NCBI GenBank assembly: GCA_029881855.1
Contig: JAOULU010000014.1
Span: 1-12,675, forward strand
Length of the DNA stretch: 12,675 nt
Direction: 5' to 3'
Source: Nitrosomonas sp.
GTDB taxonomy: Bacteria; Pseudomonadota; Gammaproteobacteria; Burkholderiales; Nitrosomonadaceae
Position numbers and translations under genes: made by a program. Positions within the stretch are counted from its first letter, which is position 1. Each line of letters starts with the position of its first letter. This document shows positions 1 through 6,736 of this stretch, piece by piece. The notes under the pieces were generated by a model, which had not been told where the DNA came from, made no database searches, and saw only the letters and a program-made list of their open reading frames with translations.

Positions 1-900
1 AAAATACCGCGCACGGTGGGCACGGTATTGGTGATGTTTTTATTGTTGGGTGTGTTTGCTGCGCTGATTCTGATCATGGTGCCTTTGTTTGAGAAAGAGG
101 CGGGGCGTTTGCTCGATAAGATTCCGGCTTATCTTGAAATGCTTAGAAGCCATGTGATTCCGTGGCTGGAGGCGCGGTTGGGCATCAATTTGCAGCCTGA
201 TATGAATGTCTTGAAGCAGGCGGTATCAGAACACTGGCAAAGTGCTGGTGGGGTTGCTGCTAAGATGCTGCCTTCATTGACTAGCGGTGGTATGGTTGTG
301 GTGGAATTCTTTGTGAATCTGCTGTTGGTGCCGGTGGTGCTGTTTTACTTGTTGCGCGATTGGGATCTAATTATCAAACATATTGATGAGATGATTCCGC
401 GTTACTGGCATGATCAAATTAATCAGTTGGCGCAAGAAACAGATTGTATTCTCGCGGAATTTTTGCGTGGGCAGTTAGCGGTTATTTTAATTATGAGTGT
501 CTGCTATATCACGGGTCTATGGCTGGTGGGATTGGAGTTCGCGCTACCGATTGGTTTGCTGGCCGGGATTCTGGTATTTGTCCCTTATCTGGGTATGATT
601 GTTGGTTTGACGCTGGCGACTTTCGCTGCATTTATGCAATTTCAGGGTTGGGGCGGGGTGGTTCCGGTGTTGGTTGTGTTTGGCATTGGTCAATTGCTAG
701 AAGGTATGGTGATCACCCCTTGGCTGGTTGGTGATCGTATCGGTTTACATCCGGTTATGGTGATTTTTGCATTGCTGGCGTTTGGTCAATTATTCGGTTT
801 TTTTGGTATTTTGCTGGCATTGCCGGTGAGTGCGGTCATGCTCGTATGGCTGCGCCATATTCATCAGCGATATTTGGATAGTCATCTTTATGACGCATAG
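1..900 (+). CDS. AI-2E / PerM family membrane transporter (5'-truncated by the window edge)
   Basis: The reading frame is open from base 1. The in-frame GTG at 16 is probably not the real start, because the residues before it (KIPRT) continue the 'PRT' segment normally found just before the first visible hydrophobic helix in this family. About 299 residues are visible of a usual ~350, so roughly 50 N-terminal residues lie upstream. Several membrane segments can be read: visible residues ~6-30, ~95-120, ~155-175, ~178-210, and a long C-terminal hydrophobic region to ~290. The C-terminal block with LHPVMVIFALLAFG followed by LFGFFGILLALP is the family signature. Members are inner-membrane proteins named after AI-2 exporter TqsA and E. 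coli PerM; the substrate cannot be read from sequence. It lies 27 nt upstream of hda, an arrangement common in betaproteobacteria, so the two may be co-transcribed. Family assignment is firm; function is not. Confidence 0.9.
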   Translation, partial: KIPRTVGTVLVMFLLLGVFAALILIMVPLFEKEAGRLLDKIPAYLEMLRSHVIPWLEARLGINLQPDMNVLKQAVSEHWQSAGGVAAKMLPSLTSGGMVVVEFFVNLLLVPVVLFYLLRDWDLIIKHIDEMIPRYWHDQINQLAQETDCILAEFLRGQLAVILIMSVCYITGLWLVGLEFALPIGLLAGILVFVPYLGMIVGLTLATFAAFMQFQGWGGVVPVLVVFGIGQLLEGMVITPWLVGDRIGLHPVMVIFALLAFGQLFGFFGILLALPVSAVMLVWLRHIHQRYLDSHLYDA

Positions 901-927
901 CAATAGTTGTTATAGGCCAATAAAAAA

Positions 928-1605
928 ATGAAGCAATTGGTACTGGATATTAAGCCGCCAGCCGCACCCACGCTAGAAAATTTTCTGTTAGGGCGTAATG
1001 TTGAGTTATTGCGCATGCTAAAAAATATCCTGACACAACAAGAAAAAGAGCGTTTTGTTTATTTGTGGGGTGGTTTGGGGTGTGGTAGGAGCCATTTGCT
1101 GCATGCAGTGGTTGATATATATTCAAGAAACAATCAAAAAGCAGTTTATTTTTCATGTCAAAATCAAGTTGATTTTTCGCTTGATAGTGATTTGGATTGT
1201 GTGGCGATTGATGATGTTGATCAACTTGATGCATCAACCCAGATTAAGTTGTTTAATCTTTATAATCAATTGCGTGATGAGGGCCATGCGTTTTTTATCG
1301 CAAGTGGTGCTGCACCACCAGCACAATTATCCATGCGCCAAGACTTGGTCACCCGTTTGGGATGGGGTTTGGTGTACCAAGTGCACGAACTAACCGAAGC
1401 GGAAAAAATGCAGGCACTGATCAGCCATGCTGCTGAATGTGGGTTTGATTTGTCACAGGAAATATGTCAATACTTGTTGCGACATGGTCGGCGTGATTTG
1501 CCATCATTAATGACAACACTGGATGCGCTGGATCATTATTCTTTGGCGAATAAAAGGCGTATTACCATTCCATTATTACGAGAACTATTGCAAGGAGAGA
1601 CATGA
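928..1605 (+). CDS. hda: Hda, DnaA regulatory inactivator (AAA+ DnaA-homolog)
   Basis: A 225-aa DnaA-like ATPase without the DNA-binding domain, the expected size for Hda. Residues 2-7 (KQLVLD) form the N-terminal sliding-clamp-binding motif that, in characterised Hda, tethers the protein to DnaN so that it stimulates ATP hydrolysis by DnaA and prevents re-initiation. The Walker A-type loop is GGLGCGRS (48-55), with Arg in place of Lys as in E. coli Hda. Walker B is VAIDD (92-96). Sensor 1 lies around FFIASG (122-127), the arginine-finger segment around RQDLVTRL (137-144), and the sensor 2 region at GRRDLPSL (187-194). ATG 928 is the first start and gives the standard MKQL start; only a weak AGG (914-916) precedes it. 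The stop overlaps the start of the next gene (ATGA), implying coupled translation. Confidence 0.95.
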   Translation: MKQLVLDIKPPAAPTLENFLLGRNVELLRMLKNILTQQEKERFVYLWGGLGCGRSHLLHAVVDIYSRNNQKAVYFSCQNQVDFSLDSDLDCVAIDDVDQLDASTQIKLFNLYNQLRDEGHAFFIASGAAPPAQLSMRQDLVTRLGWGLVYQVHELTEAEKMQALISHAAECGFDLSQEICQYLLRHGRRDLPSLMTTLDALDHYSLANKRRITIPLLRELLQGET

Positions 1606-2264
1606 ATTTAGCGTTATTTGATTTGGATAATACATTGATTGCCGGTGACAGTGATTTTGAGTGGGCACAATTTTTGATCGAACAAAAAGCTTTGGATCGT
1701 GAGTTGCATGAAACACGCAATCTTGAATTCTACGAACAATACAAAGCAGGTACGCTTGATATTCATGAGTTTCTTGATTTTCAACTCAAACCATTGGCGC
1801 GTCACTCTCGCTCCCAATTGGAGAAATGGCGCGGTGAATTTATGTCCCAGAAAATTATGCCCATCATTGCGCCGGGTGCTCGAGCATTGATTGAAAAGCA
1901 TATGTTGGATGGTGATTTATGTATCATCATTACAGCAACCAACAGTTTTGTCACCTCACCTATTGCCCATTCATTGGGGATTAGTAACTTGATTGCAACG
2001 GAGCCGGAAGAAAAAGATGGTGAGTTTACAGGCCAGGTTAAAGGTACCCCCAGTTTTAGGGAAGGCAAGATTGAGCGCCTAGAGAACTGGCTGGACGCGC
2101 ACAATCTTACTTGGTTGTCTTTCCTGCAAAGCTGGTTTTACAGTGATTCACTCAATGATTTGCCCTTGCTTAGCAAAGTGACGCATCCTGTTGCTGTGGA
2201 CCCTGATGCTACTTTAAGAGCCCACGCAGAGGAAAATGATTGGCCAGTTGTTAGTTTGCGCTAG
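1602..2264 (+). CDS. HAD-superfamily subfamily IB hydrolase (SerB-like phosphatase)
   Basis: A 220-aa protein with all four HAD motifs. Motif I is FDLDNTL, with nucleophile D7 and acid/base D9. Motif II is in IIITAT (T111), motif III Lys is in SFREGK (K156), and motif IV is SDSLND (D182, D186). The helical cap between motifs I and II (residues ~15-90) is that of subfamily IB, which includes phosphoserine phosphatase. This gene is a stand-alone SerB-like protein that regularly follows hda in betaproteobacteria. The actual substrate (phosphoserine, a histidinol-phosphate-like compound or another small phosphate ester) cannot be settled from sequence. The start ATG overlaps the hda stop by 4 nt and is preceded by a strong AAGGAG (1592-1597). 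It ends 21 bp short of the convergent lysS stop. Confidence 0.9.
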   Translation: MNLALFDLDNTLIAGDSDFEWAQFLIEQKALDRELHETRNLEFYEQYKAGTLDIHEFLDFQLKPLARHSRSQLEKWRGEFMSQKIMPIIAPGARALIEKHMLDGDLCIIITATNSFVTSPIAHSLGISNLIATEPEEKDGEFTGQVKGTPSFREGKIERLENWLDAHNLTWLSFLQSWFYSDSLNDLPLLSKVTHPVAVDPDATLRAHAEENDWPVVSLR

Positions 2265-2285
2265 CGTTAATGTTTGCGCTTGCTT

Positions 2286-3794
2286 TTAATCTTCACGCCG
2301 TAATTGTGGGAACAGGATGACATCCCGAATGCTAGGGCTGTCGGTAAATAGCATGACCAGCCGGTCAATGCCAATACCTTCGCCAGCTGTTGGTGGAAGT
2401 CCATATTCTAATGCGCGAATATAATCTGCATCATAGTGCATGGCTTCTGCATCCCCAGCATCTTTTGCTTTGACCTGTTCTTTAAAGCGCGCTGCTTGAT
2501 CTTCTGGGTCATTTAACTCAGAAAAACCATTGGCAATTTCACGCCCGGCAATATAGAGTTCAAAGCGGTCGGTAATTTCAGCGTTATTATCATTACGTCG
2601 AGCCAGTGGTGATACTTCGGCTGGGTAGTCAACGATGAATGTAGGCTCAAACAGCAAATGTTCCGTTGTTTCATCAAATAATGACAACTGCAAACCGCCA
2701 ATACCATCATTTGGGTTGTAATGTATTCCCAATGTTTCAAGTTTGTTAACCAGAAAGCTACGATCTTTTAGCTGGTCATCGGTATATTCTGGGTGAAATT
2801 TCTGAATGGCCTGAGTAATAGTCAGGCGCATAAAGGGTTTTGTTAGATCAAGTTCTTTTTCTTGATAAGTTAGTTTAGCTGTACCAAGTACATTTTCAGC
2901 AACTTCGCGTAGCATTTTTTCAGTGAAATCCATTAGATAGGTGAAATCTTGATAGGCTTCATAGAATTCCAGCATGGTGAATTCAGGGTTGTGTCGAGTA
3001 GAGATACCTTCATTACGGAAATTGCGGTTAATTTCAAAAACCTTCTCCATGCCACCAACAACCAGACGTTTTAGGTAAAGCTCCGGCGCAATACGCAAAT
3101 ATAGGGCCATATCCAGTGCATTATGATGTGTGGAGAAGGGTCGTGCTGTGGCGCCACCTGGAATCGAATGCATCATGGGTGTTTCGACTTCGAGATAATC
3201 CCGTGTGACAAAAAACTCACGTATGGCTTGGATAACCTTGGAACGAATCGTGAAAACTTTGCGTGTTTCTTCGTTGGTAATTAGGTCAAGATAACGTTGG
3301 CGATATTTTTGTTCTTGATTAGATAGGCCATGAAATTTCTCGGGCAGTGGCCGCAGGGATTTTGTCAGTAATTGCAGTGTAGTAACTCGTAGTGAGAGCT
3401 CGCCTGTTTTGGTCTTAAACAATATGCCCTGTGCACCCAGTATGTCACCTAAATCATAATGTTTAAATGCGGTATGTGCAGATTCACCGGTATGGTCATT
3501 AGAAATATACAGCTGAATTTGACCACTCATATCCTGGATGGTAGCAAAACTGGCCTTGCCCATAACGCGTTTAAGAACCATTCGACCCGCAACGCTCGCG
3601 TTTATCTTATTTTCTTCTAATATTTCTTTAGATTGTTCGCCATATTGCCGATGTAGGTCTACAGCCAAATTTTCGCGTCGAAAAGTATTGGGGAATGCAT
3701 TGCCAGCTTTTTTTAATTCAGCCAGTTTGGCACGCCGTTCAGCAATAATTTGGTTTTCTTCCTGAGGTGGAGCGGGTTGATTTTCCTGGGTCAT
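2286..3794 (-). CDS. lysS: Lysyl-tRNA synthetase, class II
   Basis: A full-length 502-aa class II synthetase that charges tRNA-Lys in the cytoplasm. An N-terminal OB-fold anticodon-binding domain covers about residues 65-150 ([10 protein letters not shown] followed by [16 protein letters not shown]). Motif 1 lies around 188-215 and contains the family-typical segment [11 protein letters not shown] (210-220). Motif 2 is [19 protein letters not shown] (259-277). Motif 3 is near the C-terminus ([11 protein letters not shown] then [11 protein letters not shown]). No key residue is missing. The start ATG (complement of 3792-3794) gives MTQENQ and fits the family, but I see no good Shine-Dalgarno upstream. 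In many bacteria prfB lies directly upstream of lysS; here the upstream DNA is noncoding and leads to the divergent pilin cluster. Confidence 0.97.
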   Translation of the reverse strand: MTQENQPAPPQEENQIIAERRAKLAELKKAGNAFPNTFRRENLAVDLHRQYGEQSKEILEENKINASVAGRMVLKRVMGKASFATIQDMSGQIQLYISNDHTGESAHTAFKHYDLGDILGAQGILFKTKTGELSLRVTTLQLLTKSLRPLPEKFHGLSNQEQKYRQRYLDLITNEETRKVFTIRSKVIQAIREFFVTRDYLEVETPMMHSIPGGATARPFSTHHNALDMALYLRIAPELYLKRLVVGGMEKVFEINRNFRNEGISTRHNPEFTMLEFYEAYQDFTYLMDFTEKMLREVAENVLGTAKLTYQEKELDLTKPFMRLTITQAIQKFHPEYTDDQLKDRSFLVNKLETLGIHYNPNDGIGGLQLSLFDETTEHLLFEPTFIVDYPAEVSPLARRNDNNAEITDRFELYIAGREIANGFSELNDPEDQAARFKEQVKAKDAGDAEAMHYDADYIRALEYGLPPTAGEGIGIDRLVMLFTDSPSIRDVILFPQLRRED

Positions 3795-3848
3795 GATTTG
3801 GTGGTTAGAGTGAATTAGGTTTGTAAGGTTAATTAGGTAATAGTCATT

Positions 3849-3888
3849 TTACCCAGTGAAACATATCTTAGAAAACTTCAATGGGTAA
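3849..3888. repeat. Imperfect inverted repeat, 12-bp arms, 16-bp spacer
   Basis: The left arm TTACCCAGTGAA (3849-3860) and right arm TTCAATGGGTAA (3877-3888) are reverse complements at 11 of 12 positions. The spacer is 16 bp. The right arm ends on the first base of the minus-strand TATAAT proposed for lysS, so the repeat lies across its presumed transcription start and leader. No T-run follows on either strand, so it does not look like an intrinsic terminator. It could be a two-site operator or a hairpin in the lysS leader. Confidence 0.6.
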
Positions 3889-3917
3889 TTATACGCGCCA
3901 TACACGGAATTTTAGAA
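3888..3917 (-). promoter_or_regulatory. Candidate sigma-70 promoter for lysS
   Basis: On the minus strand a perfect TATAAT (3893 down to 3888) is preceded, 18 bp upstream, by TTCTAA (3917 down to 3912), a weak -35 hexamer. Transcription would start near 3881, giving a leader of about 85 nt before the lysS ATG. The perfect -10 is the main support; the -35 matches only three of six consensus positions. Confidence 0.35.
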
Positions 3918-3983
3918 GTGAGTACATCAATTGGGAATTTTCGATTTAATAGTAACTTTTCTATAATTAGTTTTTAGGATGAA

Positions 3984-4051
3984 AATGTATTATACGTTAC
4001 AAATCAATGTATTAAATTGTATTCTTTCATAGAGAGATAAAGAAATACATT
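3984..4051. repeat. Spaced AATGTATT repeats upstream of pilE
   Basis: AATGTATTA occurs at 3984-3992 and 4006-4014, a start-to-start distance of 22 bp (about two helical turns). The inverted form AATACATT is at 4044-4051. The region is very AT-rich, so chance copies are possible. Regular spacing ahead of the pilin cluster makes a regulator-binding role conceivable. Confidence 0.35.
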
Positions 4052-4134
4052 TTTTATTAAAGTTAATCAGTAATTTGGCCGTATATGCTGAATGAGTCGT
4101 AGTGGGTTAGTAAGCTCTTAAATATTCTAAATTG

Positions 4135-4140
4135 TATAAA
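4135..4140 (+). promoter_or_regulatory. Possible -10 element for the pilE cluster
   Basis: TATAAA lies 22 bp before the pilE ATG and would give a short leader of about 16 nt. No recognisable -35 hexamer is found at 16-18 bp upstream. A factor-dependent promoter, or the TATAAT at 3962-3967 with a long leader, are alternatives. Confidence 0.2.
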
Positions 4141-4162
4141 AAATTTCATTGGGATTTAAGGT

Positions 4163-4561
4163 ATGCAAAAGAATCAGGTCGTTAAACAGCACGGTTTTAC
4201 ATTGATTGAATTGATGATTGTCGTGGCGATTGTCGGTATTTTGGCGGCAGTAGCCTTTCCTGCCTACACGGACTATGTTATTAGAGCAAACCGTTCAGCA
4301 GCTCAAGCAGCGATGATGGATATTGTCAATCGCCAGCAGCAGTTTTTACTCATTAATCGGACTTATGCCGATCAGGCCACGCTTAATGCAATTTACACAC
4401 TGCCACAGGACGTGGCGACTAAATACGATTCTGCCATAGCTTTGGGTGGTGGGCCAGTTCCATTTTATACGTTGACATTCACTGCAAAAGGATCGCAATT
4501 GGTTGATGGTAATTTGACGATTAACAGTACTGGTGTAAAAACACCTATTGAAAAATGGTAG
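4163..4561 (+). CDS. pilE: Type IV minor pilin PilE
   Basis: A 132-aa prepilin. An 11-residue leader ends in Gly11, and the prepilin peptidase site G/FTLIE is followed by the class III hydrophobic helix (residues 12-40). Mature Phe1 and Glu5 (E16) are both present, as needed for methylation and filament assembly. The C-terminal half has the PilE-family pattern YTLTF - GSQL - [13 protein letters not shown] - W. The protein has no cysteine, so the disulfide loop usual in type IVa pilins is absent; the ending EKW stands where many relatives have CW. It is the first gene of the cluster, followed by pilV, pilW, pilX, pilY1 and fimT, which argues for the minor PilE role (pilus priming or tip) rather than the major subunit. 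The start is fixed because the next Met lies inside the mature helix. Whether it could also act as a major pilin is not decidable here. Confidence 0.88.
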   Translation: MQKNQVVKQHGFTLIELMIVVAIVGILAAVAFPAYTDYVIRANRSAAQAAMMDIVNRQQQFLLINRTYADQATLNAIYTLPQDVATKYDSAIALGGGPVPFYTLTFTAKGSQLVDGNLTINSTGVKTPIEKW

Positions 4562-4569
4562 ATAGAAAA

Positions 4570-5148
4570 ATGAGCACTCATTCGCAAACAATGACAAAGT
4601 CATCGCGCGGCGTGTCGCTTATTGAAGTACTGATTACTATTGTTATTTTGGCCGTTGGTCTATTGGGGCTCGCTGGTCTACAGGTGCGATTACAAACATC
4701 AGAGGTGGAGTCTTATCAACGTACTCATGCATTGATGCTGCTTGAAGATATGGCAGATAGAATTGCTGTAAACCGTAAAAATATTGCAGATTATGTAACG
4801 GCCGCTCCATTAGGGACAGGAGATGGTTTGCCCACTGCTTGTGCTGGTGTTGGACAAGCGCTGGATGAGTGTGAGTGGAGTAATGCATTAAAGGGTGCTG
4901 CCGAAACATCAGCGGGTACAAACGTGGGTGCAATGATAGGTGCTCGGGGTTGTATTGATGATTTGGGAACAGGCGACCAATATATGATCACAATTGCTTG
5001 GCAAGGGCTGACACCCATCTCTGTGCCAGCGTCTAATTGCGGTGCAGGGTTATATGATAGCGCTGCTGGTGAAGGTAATTGTGTGGGTGATTTATGTCGA
5101 AGAACCATCAGTACAATGGTGCGTGTAGCTGACTTGGGGTCGCCATGA
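4570..5148 (+). CDS. pilV: Type IV minor pilin PilV
   Basis: A prepilin-like protein with cleavage site RG/VSLIEV, Glu at mature position 5, then a hydrophobic helix ending in GLLGLAGLQ, which is the PilV signature. It continues with ESYQRTHALMLLEDMADRI, the usual amphipathic extension. The C-terminal domain has six cysteines that may form disulfides in the periplasm. Start choice: ATG 4570 gives a 14-residue leader and lies 8 nt after the pilE stop. ATG 4555 (overlapping pilE by 7 nt, five residues longer) and ATG 4591 are also in frame. None has a strong ribosome site, so the start is uncertain. Its stop overlaps the pilW start (ATGA). In characterised systems PilV works with PilW and PilX to prime pilus assembly. 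Confidence 0.88.
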   Translation: MSTHSQTMTKSSRGVSLIEVLITIVILAVGLLGLAGLQVRLQTSEVESYQRTHALMLLEDMADRIAVNRKNIADYVTAAPLGTGDGLPTACAGVGQALDECEWSNALKGAAETSAGTNVGAMIGARGCIDDLGTGDQYMITIAWQGLTPISVPASNCGAGLYDSAAGEGNCVGDLCRRTISTMVRVADLGSP

Positions 5149-6221
5149 ATCAAGATGTTTTGCAAAACAAAATAACCCCATTAAATTGCCGACAATATTA
5201 CCGGCAAACAGGGTTTTCTATCATTGAACTAATGATCTCGATTGCACTTGGGTTGTTGGTTATGACGGGAGTGCTTGCTTTATATTCTGATTTGTCACGC
5301 AGCAATGCTGAATTGGCAAAGATGAATCGTCAAATCGAGAGTGGTCGTTTCACAGTCCAACTGCTTCAAAATGAGCTTTGGCATGCAGGTTATTGGGACA
5401 CCTATTCGCCGCCACACCCTGATATTACACCACCAACAGCTGTGCCCAACCCTTGTATTGATTATACAGCATGGGATCTTGCGTATATTACCAATATGTA
5501 TGCAATAGCAGTGCAAGGGTATGCCAATGGTGCCGGATTACCTGCAGAGTGCACAGGCATTGTTAGCAATAGGCAGCCTGGTTCAGATGTGCTGGTGATA
5601 CGTCATGTTTCAACTTGTGTTGCAGGTGATATCAATTGTGAAGCCTACAATCCGGCTAGGTTATATATCCAGAATCAGGGGTGTAGCGACACTTTTCATG
5701 GTAACTATCAGGCAATTGCTGCAACCACACCGGTCATTGGTACGCCGGGGTTAGCTTTATTCAAGAAAGGTTGCGTGTTACCGGCAAATAAGCGCAAGGT
5801 GATAACCTCAATGTTTTATGTACGCAATTACTCAGTAAATATAGGTGATGGTATTCCAACATTGATGCGTGCCGATGTGGATCTTAATGGCGGCGCTATA
5901 GTTATGGGCGTTGCACAGTCTATTATTGAAGGTATTCAGAGTGTTAACTTTCAATATGGCCGAGATACAACTGGGGATGGTAGCCCAGATCTTTTTGATG
6001 ATTGCGTGGCTTGTACGCCATTAGACTGGGCCAATGTTTTGTCTGTTCGAGTGCATGTTTTAGCACGTAATCTGGTTGCAACAACAGGATACATAGATAC
6101 CAAGACATATAACCTTGGCCCGGCAGTAGTGCTGGGACCTTTTAATGATGGTTTTGTCCGGCATGCTTATAGTAGCTATGTGCGCTTGGCAAATGTTTCA
6201 GGAAGGCGGGAAACACCATGA
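5145..6221 (+). CDS. pilW: Type IV minor pilin PilW
   Basis: A 358-aa prepilin, a normal size for PilW, which is much larger than the other minor pilins. The leader is 22 or 23 residues, with site TG/FSIIEL, Glu5 present, and helix SIALGLLVMTGVLALY. The following segment, ending in LLQNELWHAGYWDTY, matches the PilW family pattern. The large C-terminal region carries many cysteines, including CVAGDINC and CVAC, and a segment VLSVRVHVLARN typical of the family's end. ATG 5145 overlaps the pilV stop (ATGA), implying translational coupling. The stop likewise overlaps the pilX start. The role, from family knowledge, is part of the minor-pilin priming and tip complex that carries PilY1. Confidence 0.9.
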   Translation: MNQDVLQNKITPLNCRQYYRQTGFSIIELMISIALGLLVMTGVLALYSDLSRSNAELAKMNRQIESGRFTVQLLQNELWHAGYWDTYSPPHPDITPPTAVPNPCIDYTAWDLAYITNMYAIAVQGYANGAGLPAECTGIVSNRQPGSDVLVIRHVSTCVAGDINCEAYNPARLYIQNQGCSDTFHGNYQAIAATTPVIGTPGLALFKKGCVLPANKRKVITSMFYVRNYSVNIGDGIPTLMRADVDLNGGAIVMGVAQSIIEGIQSVNFQYGRDTTGDGSPDLFDDCVACTPLDWANVLSVRVHVLARNLVATTGYIDTKTYNLGPAVVLGPFNDGFVRHAYSSYVRLANVSGRRETP

Positions 6222-6721
6222 TAAACAATTCTAATTTTTATCAACGAGGCGCAACCTTGATGGTTGGACTCATTATGTTGGTTGTTACAACTTTATTGGT
6301 GGTATCAAGCTTCACATTGAGTGGAGGAAATTTAGCGGCTGTCGGTAATCTACAGCATAGGAATGAAGCAATCGTAGCTGCAAATATAGCGATTGAGCAA
6401 ACCATTAATCTCAATTATACGGCGCTTGATCCAGCAAATTATCCGGCTTTGGTAGATATTGATATTGATCAGGATAATACCATTGACTATAACGTTACTA
6501 TCCCCATACCACTTTGCATCAGCGCTAGGCCTGCGCCCGCAGGTCTTAAAACATTAAGCGGGGTCCAGGCCAATATTCAGAACTCTAATGATTATCTGGC
6601 TTTATGGGAAATACGCGCAAATGCAGCAAGTCAGGCAACAGGCGCGTTAGCTATTGCTGTGCAGGGTATTAATAAGCGTTTAACACTGGGTGAGTATGTT
6701 GCATCAGGATGTAATATTTAG
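6218..6721 (+). CDS. pilX: Type IV minor pilin PilX
   Basis: A 167-aa protein starting with a short leader and QRG/ATLMVGLIM, the PilX N-terminal pattern, followed by a hydrophobic helix (TTLLVVSSFTLSG). Unlike the other pilins here, mature position 5 is Val, not Glu. Absence of Glu5 is a family feature of PilX and of its type II secretion counterpart GspK, which cap the filament. Later residues (NEAIVAANIAIEQ) fit the PilX extension. Its start overlaps the pilW stop by 4 nt (ATGA). pilY1 begins 15 nt after its stop. Confidence 0.88.
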   Translation: MINNSNFYQRGATLMVGLIMLVVTTLLVVSSFTLSGGNLAAVGNLQHRNEAIVAANIAIEQTINLNYTALDPANYPALVDIDIDQDNTIDYNVTIPIPLCISARPAPAGLKTLSGVQANIQNSNDYLALWEIRANAASQATGALAIAVQGINKRLTLGEYVASGCNI

Positions 6722-6723
6722 GC

Positions 6724-6729
6724 AGGAGA
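6724..6729 (+). promoter_or_regulatory. Strong ribosome binding site of pilY1
   Basis: AGGAGA lies 7 nt before the pilY1 ATG. It is the clearest Shine-Dalgarno in the pilus cluster. The neighbouring genes instead use stop/start overlap with weak sites, so PilY1 translation is probably initiated independently. Confidence 0.7.
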
Positions 6730-6736
6730 AAGAATA

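Larger units (their letters stand above)
3795..4162. promoter_or_regulatory. Divergent AT-rich intergenic region between lysS and pilE
   Basis: 368 bp with no convincing gene. It must contain the promoters of lysS (minus) and of the pilin cluster (plus). From left to right it holds an AATTAGGT direct repeat (3813-3820, 3831-3838), an imperfect inverted repeat (3849-3888), a minus-strand TATAAT (3888-3893), a plus-strand TATAAT (3962-3967) without a good -35, and AATGTATTA copies (3984-3992, 4006-4014) with an inverted copy AATACATT (4044-4051). A TATAAA (4135-4140) lies close to pilE. A sigma-54 site was looked for and not found with correct spacing. The ribosome site of pilE is weak (GGGA at 4151-4154). 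Confidence 0.6.

Noticed and set aside
16..18. GTG as the true start of the AI-2E family gene
   Set aside because: The frame is open to the window edge and the upstream residues continue the family's conserved sequence, so the start lies outside.
1055..1393. 112-codon plus-strand open frame inside hda
   Set aside because: Another frame of hda; hydrophobic and of odd composition, and hda itself is unmistakable.
3979..4032. 17-residue ORF in the lysS-pilE gap
   Set aside because: Short, with a composition explained by AT-rich DNA, no good ribosome site and no recognisable product.
4077..4093. Sigma-54 promoter (TTGGCC...TGC) before pilE
   Set aside because: The GG and GC elements are 8 bp apart instead of the required 10, and the rest of the consensus is poor.
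4791..5165. 124-codon minus-strand open frame across pilV
   Set aside because: Antisense shadow of a well-supported minor pilin; proline-rich with no recognisable domain.
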